From the NCBI RefSeq assembly GCF_937915125.1, contig NZ_CALDMP010000093.1:1-28478 (forward strand): DNA of 28,478 bases, written 5' to 3'. Of the stretch, positions 1 to 7,820 are shown one piece after another. A model generated the notes under the pieces. The model ran no database searches. It was given only the letters and a program-made list of their open reading frames with translations, and was not told the origin of the DNA. Position 1 is the first letter of the stretch. Each line of letters begins with the position of its first letter. Both the position numbers and the translations under genes were made by a program. This DNA comes from an uncultured Ruminococcus sp. Lineage in GTDB: Bacteria; Bacillota; Clostridia; Oscillospirales; Ruminococcaceae.

Positions 1-24
1 GTATTCACTGCGCTTTTTGTTTCA

Positions 25-78
25 TCTGACGAAAAATCTGACGGCGCATCTGACACACAATCTTTGTGCGATATTGCC
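25..78. repeat. Dispersed repeat, left-edge copy with 12-base periodic ATCTGAC words
   Basis: This 54-bp stretch matches the reverse complement of 28425-28478 at 50 of 54 positions, and all four differences are transitions. Inside it the word ATCTGAC starts at 24, 36 and 48, and ATCT again at 60, so it is built of 12-base units. A core at 36-51 is also found, with one base missing, in the palindromic element at 14448-14604. It lies 24 bases upstream of the rlmN start, so it separates rlmN from whatever precedes it. The function is unknown; a non-coding mobile or extragenic repeat is the simplest reading. Confidence 0.8.
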
Positions 79-101
79 TAGTCTTTTCCCGGAGGGAAAG
101 T

Positions 102-1172
102 ATGGAGCGAATGGATATTTTGTCTCTGCCTTTGGATGCACTGGAGGCGCATATGGCAGAGATGGGCGAACCAAAATTCCGTGCAAAACAGATTTTTAAC
201 TGGCTGCACCAGAAGCAGGTGACGGAATTTGCAAAAATGACTACACTTTCTCTCCAACTGCGGGAGAGATTAGACAGAATTTTTTGTATAAATAGACTAA
301 ATATTGCGAGAAGGCTTGCATCTTCCATAGATGATACGGTAAAATACTTATATGAGCTGCCGGACGGCAACTTTGTGGAGACCGTTCTCATGAACTATCA
401 TCATGGAAAGAGCCTGTGTATTTCTACGCAGGTGGGCTGCCGGATGGGCTGCCAGTTCTGTGCATCTACCATTGCTGGCTATGTCCGGGATCTGACTCCG
501 GCGGAGCTGCTGCTGCAAATTTATGAGACACAGCGGAATGCCGGCTGCCGGATTGACAGCCTGGTGCTCATGGGGATCGGCGAGCCTCTGGATAACTTTG
601 AAAATGTAATACAGTTCTTCCGGCTGCTGTCGGATCCCAATGGTTTTGGCATGAGCCTGCGCCATGTGACATTGTCCACCTGCGGACTGGTGCCCAGGAT
701 CCGGGAGCTTGCAGACATGAAGCTGGGCGTGACGCTTTCAGTCTCTCTGCACAGTCCGGACAACAGCCGGCGCAGTGAGATCATGCCGGTGAACCGGCGG
801 TATCCAGTGGAGGAACTGCTGGATGCATGCCGGTATTACTTCGAAAAAACCGGGCGGCGTGTGACCATGGAATATGCCGTCATTGACGGGGTGAACTGTA
901 CAAAAGCGGACGCAAAACGGCTGGCGGAACGGCTGCACGGGATGCAATGTCATGTGAATCTGATTCCGGTGAATCCTATTGCAGAGCGTGATTTCCGGTC
1001 GCTGCGTCAGACGGTGGAACGGTTTCAGAAGGAATTGACAACACTGGGCGTACATGCGACCATTCGCCGGACGCTGGGCAGCGATATCCAGGCGGCATGC
1101 GGTCAGCTGCGCCGGGATGCAGACGGGCGGAAAAATGCCCGGGGAACTTCTGATGGAGGTGGTAGAAATTGA
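102..1172 (+). CDS. rlmN: Dual-specificity 23S rRNA/tRNA adenine-C2 methyltransferase RlmN
   Basis: This is a radical-SAM enzyme that methylates C2 of an adenine in 23S rRNA (A2503 in E. coli numbering) and of A37 in some tRNAs. The protein is about 356 aa, normal for the family. The 4Fe-4S cluster motif CxxxCxxC is at Cys113, Cys117 and Cys120. A GIGEPL segment follows, the usual SAM-binding GxGEP motif. The C-terminal ACGQL motif carries the cysteine (about residue 333) that is methylated during catalysis. ATG 102 is chosen because GGAGGG lies at 91-96; an in-frame GTG at 66 would add 12 residues and has no better site. The stop overlaps the phosphatase start by one base. The order rlmN-PP2C-PASTA kinase-rsgA is typical of Firmicutes. 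Confidence 0.96.
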   Translation: MERMDILSLPLDALEAHMAEMGEPKFRAKQIFNWLHQKQVTEFAKMTTLSLQLRERLDRIFCINRLNIARRLASSIDDTVKYLYELPDGNFVETVLMNYHHGKSLCISTQVGCRMGCQFCASTIAGYVRDLTPAELLLQIYETQRNAGCRIDSLVLMGIGEPLDNFENVIQFFRLLSDPNGFGMSLRHVTLSTCGLVPRIRELADMKLGVTLSVSLHSPDNSRRSEIMPVNRRYPVEELLDACRYYFEKTGRRVTMEYAVIDGVNCTKADAKRLAERLHGMQCHVNLIPVNPIAERDFRSLRQTVERFQKELTTLGVHATIRRTLGSDIQAACGQLRRDADGRKNARGTSDGGGRN

Positions 1173-1906
1173 TGAGTGCAACGCAAACGCACATCGGATA
1201 TGTACGGGATGAAAATCAGGATCGTGTGGAAATACGGCAGTTCGGAGAAAATCTGCTGTTGGTGGTCTGCGACGGCATGGGCGGCGAACGCTCCGGCAGT
1301 AAGGCGAGTACCATGGCGACAGATGTTTTTTTCGAACATTTTGAAGAGGGATATACAGATGATATGGACGCCTACAGCGTGCGTTCTCTACTGCTCTCCT
1401 CGGTTTCTGCTGCAAATTCCGTGGTGTACACCACCGCACGGATGGATTATCAGAATTTCGGAATGGGTACGACCTGTGTTGCCGCTTTTGTCAGCGATAG
1501 CTACATCGCTGTGGCAAATGTGGGTGACAGCCGGGCATATCTTTTGACAGATGAGACTATGGAGCAGATCACCGTAGATCATACAGTGGTGCATATGCTC
1601 ATGGAAAAGGGAGAGATCACAAAGGCGGAAATGGAGACACACCCACAGCGGCATATGCTCATGAAAGCGGTGGGTGTGGAACGGACAGTGTGCCCGGATT
1701 TTTTTCGCATTGATCTGGAAGAGAATCAGCCATTCCGGTTGCTGCTCTGTTCCGATGGGCTTTCGGGATTTTGTTCGGATGCAGAGATTCAGGCGATTCT
1801 GAGCGAGGAACTGCCGGCAGAGGAGATTACCCAGAAGCTGGTAGATGCAGCTTTGGAAAAGGGCGGAAGAGATAATATTTCTGTTGCGATTGTAACAGCG
1901 TCATAA
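1172..1906 (+). CDS. prpC: PP2C-family Ser/Thr protein phosphatase (PrpC/Stp)
   Basis: This is a cytosolic, metal-dependent phosphatase that reverses phosphorylation by the PASTA kinase encoded next to it. The 244-aa length fits the bacterial PrpC/Stp type. Visible PP2C motifs in order are ENQD near residue 14 (the kinase-partner phosphatases begin G.VR..NQD), DGMGG at 34-38, GDSRAYL mid-protein, CSDGLSG, and the C-terminal GGRDNIS. The acidic metal-binding residues of DGMGG, SDG and RDN are all present. The ATG at 1172 shares its first base with the rlmN stop; a TTG directly before it could also serve. GGAGG at 1155-1159 is the likely ribosome binding site. It is probably co-transcribed with rlmN and prkC. 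Confidence 0.94.
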   Translation: MSATQTHIGYVRDENQDRVEIRQFGENLLLVVCDGMGGERSGSKASTMATDVFFEHFEEGYTDDMDAYSVRSLLLSSVSAANSVVYTTARMDYQNFGMGTTCVAAFVSDSYIAVANVGDSRAYLLTDETMEQITVDHTVVHMLMEKGEITKAEMETHPQRHMLMKAVGVERTVCPDFFRIDLEENQPFRLLLCSDGLSGFCSDAEIQAILSEELPAEEITQKLVDAALEKGGRDNISVAIVTAS

Positions 1907-1925
1907 AACGGAGGAATCAGAAGGT

Positions 1926-4049
1926 ATGGACAAGGATAAATTCATTGGAACAAGACTTGACGGCCGCTATGAACTGACAGAGCTTGTGGGCGAAGGCGGC
2001 ATGGCAAATGTATACCGTGCCATTGATGTGTTGGACAACCGCATGGTGGCTGTGAAAATTCTCAAAACAGAATATTCCGAGAGCGAGGAATTCCAGCGTC
2101 GGTTCCGCAACGAATCCAAGGCAATTGCAGTGATGTCCCACCCGAATATTGTCAAGATCTATGACATGGGCTTTTCGGATAAGGTACAGTACATTGTCAT
2201 GGAGTATATCGACGGCATCACCCTGAAGGATTACATTGACAGTGAACGTGTTCTGAACTGGAAGGATGCGGTACATTTTGTCATCCAGATCCTCCGTGCT
2301 TTGCAGCATGCACACAACCGCGGCATTGTCCACCGGGATATCAAGCCCCAGAATATCATGCTGCTGACCGATGGCACTATCAAGGTCATGGACTTCGGTA
2401 TTGCAAAATTTGCCCGGGAAGAAAGCCGTACTGCAACAGATCAGGCGATCGGTACAGTGCATTATATCAGTCCGGAACAGGCACGTGGCGATGTGACAGA
2501 TGCAAAGAGTGATATTTACTCTGTGGGCGTGATGTTCTATGAAATGCTGACAGGAAAGAAGCCCTTTGATACGGACAATCCTGTTTCCATTGCCGTGATG
2601 CACATGCAGAATGTGGCAGTGCGTCCCAGAGACATTAACCCGAACATTCCCTCTGGTCTGGAAGAAATCATCATGCATGCCATGGAGAAGGATTCTTCCA
2701 AACGATATCAGAGCGCTACGGACATGATCCGGGATATTGAAGCGTTCAAGGCAGATAACCAGATCATTTTCGGCTACTATAACGTGCCGGAATCTTCCGG
2801 AAGAACGCAGTATTTCACGCCACCGGCACAGAATGACGGACGTCCTCAGCGCGGCAATCATACCTATGATAAAACCAATCAGGACGATTACTATGATAAT
2901 TACACGAATGAGCCGGAGCAGGAACGGAGCAAATCTCTGGTCATTCCGATTCTGGCAGCGGTGACATTTGCTGTGGTCATTGCGGCAGCCATCATTATTT
3001 TCCTGTTCGTAGGTCAGAGCACCAGCGGCTCCAATAGTTCCACTGATGAGGTGCCTTATGTTATCGGCATGAATTATGAGGAAGCTGTACTGAATTATCC
3101 GAACATTGAATTCGAAGTGGCAGAGCAGGATTATACGGACAAATATGATGTGGATATTATCTACAAGCAAAATGTGGAAGCTGGTCAGTTTGTTAAGAAA
3201 AACGATGATGGCAAGATCGAACTGGCAGTTGCCGTCAGCAAGGGTGTTCAAAAAGTGCAGATCCCTGATCTGACCAATTATACCTCCGATGAAGCAGAAG
3301 AGGTATTGAAGGGGCTTGGTCTGGTTGCTGAACTGAAAAAGACACAGAGTACTTCTGAAGAAAATATCGAAGTCGGTCATGTCATTAAGACAGACCCGGA
3401 AAAGCTGTCCGAGGTGACTGTTGGACAGACGGTTACTGTATATGTGAGTCAGGGCGTTGCCGTAGATGAAACCGATGTGCCGAAATTTGTGGGCATGACC
3501 CTGGAAGAAGCGCAGAAGGAATGCGAGCACCGCAATCTGAAAGTGGAAGTGATCGAAGAACCCTCCACAGAAGAAAAAGGTGTTGTCATTAAGCAGGATC
3601 CGGAGCAAGGAAAGGTCGTGGTTTCCGGTTCAACCATTAAGCTGACTGTTAGCAACGGCGAAGAACCAGAGGGTGAAGTATCCTACGGTCTGCTAAATCT
3701 GCCCACTAGCAACATGAGCGGTATGTACACTCTGAGCTTTACCACAGACGAGGACGGTGTCATCGCAAGCTATCAGTTTGTGGCAGAAAATCTGGACAGC
3801 AGTTCTGTGACAGCTAAAGTTAAGGGAAAAGGCGTCAAGACCGTCAAGGTTTCTGTGACTAGTGCACAGAGTGGTAAAACGGCACCAGTGGGCACTTATA
3901 CCTTCGACTTTGCCAACAAGACCTTTTCAGCATCCAGCGAGAGCATTGACCAGGCATTTTCGTCTGTTGCTGTTCTGACGACACCGGCAATGACAGAAGC
4001 ACCTGCACCGTCAGAACCTGTTACGGCGGATGGAACGGAGGGCGAATGA
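1926..4049 (+). CDS. prkC: PASTA-domain Ser/Thr protein kinase PrkC (StkP/PknB type)
   Basis: This is a membrane kinase that senses muropeptides or lipid II outside the cell and phosphorylates cytosolic targets; in Bacillus the homologue also responds during spore germination. In the 707-aa protein the kinase domain spans about 13-275, with catalytic Lys44, HRDIKPQN around Asp138, DFG at 156-158 and the GT.HYISPEQARG activation segment. A linker rich in Asp, Asn and Tyr (about 285-335) leads to one membrane segment (about 338-363). Three PASTA repeats follow at about 375-440, 442-510 and 513-578. The last ~125 residues form an extra extracellular part that is not PASTA-like and ends in an Ala/Pro/Glu-rich tail. 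GGAGG at 1910-1914 precedes the start. Confidence 0.96.
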   Translation: MDKDKFIGTRLDGRYELTELVGEGGMANVYRAIDVLDNRMVAVKILKTEYSESEEFQRRFRNESKAIAVMSHPNIVKIYDMGFSDKVQYIVMEYIDGITLKDYIDSERVLNWKDAVHFVIQILRALQHAHNRGIVHRDIKPQNIMLLTDGTIKVMDFGIAKFAREESRTATDQAIGTVHYISPEQARGDVTDAKSDIYSVGVMFYEMLTGKKPFDTDNPVSIAVMHMQNVAVRPRDINPNIPSGLEEIIMHAMEKDSSKRYQSATDMIRDIEAFKADNQIIFGYYNVPESSGRTQYFTPPAQNDGRPQRGNHTYDKTNQDDYYDNYTNEPEQERSKSLVIPILAAVTFAVVIAAAIIIFLFVGQSTSGSNSSTDEVPYVIGMNYEEAVLNYPNIEFEVAEQDYTDKYDVDIIYKQNVEAGQFVKKNDDGKIELAVAVSKGVQKVQIPDLTNYTSDEAEEVLKGLGLVAELKKTQSTSEENIEVGHVIKTDPEKLSEVTVGQTVTVYVSQGVAVDETDVPKFVGMTLEEAQKECEHRNLKVEVIEEPSTEEKGVVIKQDPEQGKVVVSGSTIKLTVSNGEEPEGEVSYGLLNLPTSNMSGMYTLSFTTDEDGVIASYQFVAENLDSSSVTAKVKGKGVKTVKVSVTSAQSGKTAPVGTYTFDFANKTFSASSESIDQAFSSVAVLTTPAMTEAPAPSEPVTADGTEGE

Positions 4050-4050
4050 T

Positions 4051-4941
4051 ATGAAAAGTCCTGTTGCCATCCCAGAAGGTGCACAGGGCAGAATCATAAC
4101 ATCGGTAGGAGGTCTCTACACAGTAGAGACCTTTTCCGGTATCTGCACCTGTAAAGCACGAGGCGTGTTCCGCAAACGTGGCATTGTGCCCTATGTCGGA
4201 GACTATGTATTGCTTTCAGACGACAATGTTATCACAGAGATTCTGCCAAGAAAAAACAGCATCCTGCGGCCGCCGGTGGCAAATCTGGATCAGATCCTGT
4301 TTGTGGTCTCTTCCTGCCATCCGTCTCCCAATCTTTTGCTGCTGGATTCTTTTCTGGCAGTGGCAATTTATCAGGAGATTGAACCAGTTCTGGTTGTGAC
4401 AAAGGTCGATCTGGATGCTGGGGAAGAATTGTGCCGGCTGTATGAACATGCAGGAATTCCGGTCATGGTTGTAGATTATCAGAAACCGGAGACGGTGGAC
4501 GCCGTGGCACAACGACTGTCCGGCAGGATCAGCATGATGACCGGCAATTCCGGGGTGGGAAAATCCACACTGCTCAATGCCATTGAACCGTCTCTCCAGC
4601 TGCCTGTGGGAGAAATCAGCGAAAAACTGGGGCGCGGCAGGCATACCACACGGCAGGTACAGCTGTATCCCTGCGCCGGAGGGTATCTGGCAGATACACC
4701 GGGATTTTCTACCTTTGAGGTGGAGCAGTATCTTCAGATGGAGAAGGAGCGGATCGCCGACTGTTTTCCGGAATTCCGGCAGTATTTCGGCGAGTGCCGG
4801 TTCTCGGACTGCGCCCATGTCTGTGAAAAAGGCTGTGCTATTGTGGAAGCGGTACAGAACGGTGAGATTGCCAAGAGTCGCCACGATTCCTATGTATCCC
4901 TCTACCAGACGGCAAAGCAGAGAAAGGCGTGGGAATCATGA
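4051..4941 (+). CDS. rsgA: Small-ribosomal-subunit biogenesis GTPase RsgA (YloQ)
   Basis: This is a circularly permuted GTPase that acts late in 30S subunit maturation. The predicted 296-aa protein has an N-terminal OB fold, then GTPase motifs in permuted order: G4 TKVD at 117-120, G1 GNSGVGKS at 165-172 and G3 DTPG at 215-218. A C-terminal zinc site follows, with Cys249, Cys254, His256 and Cys262 in the family spacing C-x4-C-x-H-x5-C. The ATG at 4051 is chosen because GGAGGG at 4037-4042 lies eight bases upstream; an in-frame start at 4030 would overlap prkC and lacks support. It follows prkC by one base and overlaps thiN by ATGA. Confidence 0.95.
   Translation: MKSPVAIPEGAQGRIITSVGGLYTVETFSGICTCKARGVFRKRGIVPYVGDYVLLSDDNVITEILPRKNSILRPPVANLDQILFVVSSCHPSPNLLLLDSFLAVAIYQEIEPVLVVTKVDLDAGEELCRLYEHAGIPVMVVDYQKPETVDAVAQRLSGRISMMTGNSGVGKSTLLNAIEPSLQLPVGEISEKLGRGRHTTRQVQLYPCAGGYLADTPGFSTFEVEQYLQMEKERIADCFPEFRQYFGECRFSDCAHVCEKGCAIVEAVQNGEIAKSRHDSYVSLYQTAKQRKAWES
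4110..4136 (+). other. Terminator-like perfect hairpin inside the rsgA 5' coding region
   Basis: AGGTCTCTAC at 4110-4119 and GTAGAGACCT at 4123-4132 are perfect reverse complements (10 bp) around a three-base loop. The final T of the stem and the next three bases make a run of four T. The hairpin starts about 60 bases into rsgA, where it encodes residues around Gly20-Phe28. It could cause premature termination or pausing, or it may be chance. Confidence 0.55.
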
Positions 4942-5576
4942 AGCGTGCGGTGATATTTGGCGGTGCGCCGGTGATTCCATCGGAACAGCCGCCGGTGCCG
5001 GAGGCGGATTGTTATATTTGTGCAGATGCTGGTGTGCGATTGGCGCAGGCACTTGGCGTGACACCGGACTGGATCGTGGGAGATTTCGATTCCCTGGGGG
5101 AAATCCCGGAGGGATCGGATGTGGCAGTTTATCCGGCGGAAAAGGATGATACTGATCTGATTCTGGCGGCGAAATATGCTTTATCGAAAGGCTGCACGGA
5201 ACTGATTTTTTACGGTGCGTTGGGCGGCAGATTGGATCATACGATCGCCAATTTGCAGATGCTGCGGATGGTGGCGGATGCCGGCGCACGTGGCATTTTG
5301 GTGGACGACAGGCACTGGGTCACGCTGCAGCGCGGCGGTACCGCACGGTATCCCCGGCGTGAAGATTATTTTTCCCTGTTTTCTCTGACGGAGACCTGTG
5401 AGGATGTGACGCTGGAAGGTGTGGCATATCCGTTGGCACATGGAACACTGTCCGGAACGTTTCCCCTGGGGGTCAGCAATGAGATCATAGCGGAGGAAGC
5501 AGTTGTGACAGTGGGAAAAGGAGATTTGTTGGTAGTTTTTGCGAGAGATCCAATCTGTGCGAAGCACAGGCAATGA
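4938..5576 (+). CDS. thiN: Thiamine pyrophosphokinase
   Basis: This cytosolic enzyme transfers pyrophosphate from ATP to thiamine to make thiamine diphosphate, the cofactor needed by the Dxs encoded further downstream. The product is about 212 aa, standard for the family. Recognisable blocks are the N-terminal ADAGVRLA, PDWIVGDFDS, EKDDTDL (acidic Mg-ATP site) and GALGGRLDH. The C-terminal part has the thiamine-binding beta fold, with SNEI near the end. ATG 4938 overlaps the rsgA stop (ATGA). In many Firmicutes rpe lies between rsgA and thiN; here the genes overlap directly, so rpe must lie elsewhere or be lost. Confidence 0.95.
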   Translation: MKRAVIFGGAPVIPSEQPPVPEADCYICADAGVRLAQALGVTPDWIVGDFDSLGEIPEGSDVAVYPAEKDDTDLILAAKYALSKGCTELIFYGALGGRLDHTIANLQMLRMVADAGARGILVDDRHWVTLQRGGTARYPRREDYFSLFSLTETCEDVTLEGVAYPLAHGTLSGTFPLGVSNEIIAEEAVVTVGKGDLLVVFARDPICAKHRQ

Positions 5577-5598
5577 AGATCACCTTTAAAAATGATAT

Positions 5599-5634
5599 CC
5601 GTCTTGCGGTATATGCCGTAAGACGGCTTTTTTT
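5599..5634 (+). terminator. Intrinsic terminator after thiN
   Basis: CCGTCTTGCGG at 5599-5609 pairs with CCGTAAGACGG at 5616-5626, with one G-T wobble, and a T run follows. It lies 22 bases past the thiN stop and ends the rlmN-thiN operon ahead of the sporulation promoter. Confidence 0.9.
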
Positions 5635-5649
5635 ACGCCGATGTATCAG

Positions 5650-5678
5650 GCATATTAGAGACAAGCTTCACATAGAAT
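5650..5678 (+). promoter_or_regulatory. Sigma-E-like sporulation promoter of the spoIIIA operon
   Basis: GCATATT at 5650-5656 matches the sigma-E -35 consensus (KMATATT as known from Bacillus subtilis). After a 14-base spacer, CATAGAAT at 5671-5678 matches the -10 consensus CATACAHT with one mismatch. It lies between the thiN terminator and spoIIIAA, with about 30 bases from the expected start of transcription to the start codon. spoIIIA is a known mother-cell sigma-E operon. Confidence 0.75.
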
Positions 5679-5714
5679 GGAACAAAGCAACAGACAAGCA
5701 GAACAGGAGGACGT

Positions 5715-6635
5715 ATGGAAGCGAACGGAATCATGACAGTCATGCGATATTTACCTTCACAGGTACAGGCGGCGCTGCGGCAGATGTCGGGAGAAGAACT
5801 GGCGCAGATACAGGAGATCCGTCTCCGGGCAGAACGCCCTGTGGCAGTTGCCATAGGGTACCGTGAACAGTTCCTCACAGAACACGGAACAAGAACGGAT
5901 ATTCCATCCCGGGCAATCTCCATGACCCAGCAGACAGTGGAACGGGTATTTCAGGCGGTGTGTGAATATTCCGTCTATCGGTATACCAAGGAGATCTGCG
6001 ATGGATTTGTCACAGTATCCGGCGGAAATCGGGTGGGCATTGCCGGGTCGGCAGTCTATCGGGATGGCATGCTCTCCCAGGTTCGCTATATTAGCGGACT
6101 GAATTTCCGCATATCCCATGCAGTGACCGGCTGTGCACAGATGCTTTATGGGCAAACATGCAGTACAAGACCAAATAGTCTGCTGCTTGCCGGTGCAGTA
6201 GGGTCGGGAAAAACCACCATGCTTCGGGATCTGTGTCGACTGTTGGGAGCATCCCATCGGGTGACACTGGTGGATGAACGCAGTGAGATTGCTGCAATGC
6301 ATCATGGCGTACCACGGTATGACGTGGGCTTACATACAGATGTGCTGGACGGCTTCCCACGTGCAGAGGGACTGCTGACAGCACTGCGTGTTCTGACGCC
6401 GGAGGTGCTGATCTGTGATGAGATCGGCACAGAAGCAGATGCAGAGGCAATTCTTCGTATGCACGGCTGCGGCGTGCCGGTGATCGCTTCTGCCCATGCA
6501 GCATCCTGGACAGATCTGGAACAGCGCCCGGTGCTGCGGAAACTCATGGAGCAAGGCGTTTTCTCCTATGCGGCAATGCTTTCGCCGGAACAGCAGGGAA
6601 CGGTGCAGTCATTGCGCCGGGTGGCATCATGCTGA
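5715..6635 (+). CDS. spoIIIAA: Stage III sporulation protein AA, secretion-type ATPase
   Basis: This mother-cell ATPase, related to type II/IV secretion ATPases, powers or assembles the SpoIIIA-SpoIIQ channel that joins mother cell and forespore after engulfment. The 306-aa protein has Walker A GAVGSGKT at 160-167, then LVDERSEIA near 185-193 and Walker B VLICDEIG at 231-238. No membrane segment is evident. AGGAGG at 5705-5710 lies four bases before ATG 5715, a slightly short spacing; an ATG at 5733 is an alternative. It is the first gene of the eight-gene operon and overlaps spoIIIAB by seven bases. Confidence 0.96.
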   Translation: MEANGIMTVMRYLPSQVQAALRQMSGEELAQIQEIRLRAERPVAVAIGYREQFLTEHGTRTDIPSRAISMTQQTVERVFQAVCEYSVYRYTKEICDGFVTVSGGNRVGIAGSAVYRDGMLSQVRYISGLNFRISHAVTGCAQMLYGQTCSTRPNSLLLAGAVGSGKTTMLRDLCRLLGASHRVTLVDERSEIAAMHHGVPRYDVGLHTDVLDGFPRAEGLLTALRVLTPEVLICDEIGTEADAEAILRMHGCGVPVIASAHAASWTDLEQRPVLRKLMEQGVFSYAAMLSPEQQGTVQSLRRVASC

Positions 6636-7132
6636 AGCTGTTGGGGTTGTTTTTTATCGTGTTCTCCGGGGCAGGGGCAGGCTTTCTGGCGGCAATGGGA
6701 CTTCGTCAGGAACGGATCATTATGGAACGGCTGTGCCAGATGCTTCGGGAATTGTCGGTGCAGATGGAATTTCGCGGGGCTTCGGTGCAGGAACTGCTGG
6801 AACAATTGGCGCAGGAGCCGGCGTATGAGATGTTTTCTTTTCCGGAACGGACGCTTGCGGAATTGCAATCCGGCGTGCCCCTTTGCACAGCATGGCGTAC
6901 CGGATTGCAGGCGGATACGGCAGTGCCGGAAAATGCCAGACAGTTGCTTCTGCCTCTGGGGGATGAATTGGGCGTCAGTGATCTCTGCGGACAAGTCGAG
7001 ACACTGGCGCAATATCGGCAGCAGCTGGAACCATATGCAGAGGAGACACGGAACCGCTGTACCCAGCGCCAGCGGCTGTATGTCAGCATGGGCGTACTGG
7101 GCGGTCTGATGGCGGCAATTCTGTTTTGTTAA
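6629..7132 (+). CDS. spoIIIAB: Stage III sporulation protein AB
   Basis: This is a mother-cell membrane protein of the SpoIIIA complex, distantly like the GspF platform proteins of type II secretion. The 167-aa product has an N-terminal membrane segment (about 4-22), a cytosolic helical domain with the conserved-looking LGVSDLCGQ and LEPYAEETRNR segments, and a C-terminal membrane segment (about 149-166). Length and topology match the family. It overlaps spoIIIAA by seven bases. It is followed by the only sizeable gap in the operon. Confidence 0.93.
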   Translation: MLKLLGLFFIVFSGAGAGFLAAMGLRQERIIMERLCQMLRELSVQMEFRGASVQELLEQLAQEPAYEMFSFPERTLAELQSGVPLCTAWRTGLQADTAVPENARQLLLPLGDELGVSDLCGQVETLAQYRQQLEPYAEETRNRCTQRQRLYVSMGVLGGLMAAILFC

Positions 7133-7236
7133 TGGGTCGTATTTGTAGGGTATTATCTGCACGAATACAAACAAACCTTGAAATCTTACCATAATCAGAA
7201 ATAGCTTAATAAGTGGAAAGAAGGGATGTTTTCAAA

Positions 7237-7431
7237 ATGGATATCGACCTTATTTTTAAAATTGCCGGGACTGGCATAATCGTTGCGGTGCTGAATCTGG
7301 TGCTGAAACGTGCCGAACGGGAGGAACAGGCGATGATGACGACCCTTGCCGGACTGGTGGTCGTGCTGATGCTTCTGGTGGATCAGATCGGTACACTTTT
7401 TGAGCGTGTCAAGTCGGTGTTCGGGCTATGA
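7237..7431 (+). CDS. spoIIIAC: Stage III sporulation protein AC
   Basis: This is a 64-aa hydrophobic protein of the SpoIIIA membrane complex with two predicted membrane helices (about 5-22 and 33-50). The start MDIDLIFKIAG, the LKRAEREEQA loop and the end VKSVFGL are family hallmarks. ATG 7237 is preferred to the in-frame GTG at 7213 because family members begin MDI and AAGGGA at 7221-7226 gives a workable ribosome binding site. The preceding 104 bases (7133-7236) contain no gene and no convincing promoter or terminator. The stop overlaps spoIIIAD by ATGA. Confidence 0.92.
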   Translation: MDIDLIFKIAGTGIIVAVLNLVLKRAEREEQAMMTTLAGLVVVLMLLVDQIGTLFERVKSVFGL

Positions 7432-7820
7432 TCGGTGAGACAACGACTGCTGCCGCAGTTTGTATTATCGCTGCCATTTTTGCAACGCTACTCAAACAGT
7501 ACTGCCGGGAACATGCCATGTTCTGCGTCATTGGCGCTTGTGTAGCAGTGGGAATCGCAGCGGTTGCATATCTGACACCCATTGCAGAAAGTGTCAATGC
7601 ATTGTTCCAAAAAACCGGACTGCCTCAGGCTTATCTGGAAACCCTGTGGAAAGCGCTGGGCATCTGTTATCTTACCGGGATCGCCGGAGACCTCTGTCAG
7701 GACTGCGGAGAAACAGCGCTGGCTCGGACTGTAGAACTGTGGGGAAGATTATCTTTGGTTTTACTGGCACTGCCTCTGCTGGAATCCCTTTTGAATACAG
7801 TGACGGAGGTGCTGGCATGA
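7428..7820 (+). CDS. spoIIIAD: Stage III sporulation protein AD
   Basis: This is a 130-aa polytopic membrane protein of the SpoIIIA complex. Hydrophobic segments lie at about 8-24, 31-50, 70-90 and 105-125. The CYLTGIAGDLCQDCGE stretch near residues 79-94 is characteristic: acid and glycine between two helices, as in other AD proteins. The start overlaps the spoIIIAC stop by ATGA, and the stop overlaps the spoIIIAE start by ATGA, so the three genes are probably translationally coupled. Confidence 0.92.
   Translation: MIGETTTAAAVCIIAAIFATLLKQYCREHAMFCVIGACVAVGIAAVAYLTPIAESVNALFQKTGLPQAYLETLWKALGICYLTGIAGDLCQDCGETALARTVELWGRLSLVLLALPLLESLLNTVTEVLA

Noticed and set aside
66..101. Upstream GTG start for rlmN
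   Set aside because: It would extend the protein into the repeat-proximal region without a ribosome binding site, whereas ATG 102 has GGAGGG at the right distance.
1917..3608. Long antisense open frame (563 codons) opposite prkC
   Set aside because: It mirrors a convincing kinase gene, has His/Ile-rich composition with no recognisable domain, and lacks a ribosome binding site.
7133..7236. A second sporulation promoter before spoIIIAC
   Set aside because: The gap has A/T-rich patches such as GAATACAAA, but no -35/-10 pair with acceptable spacing could be defined.
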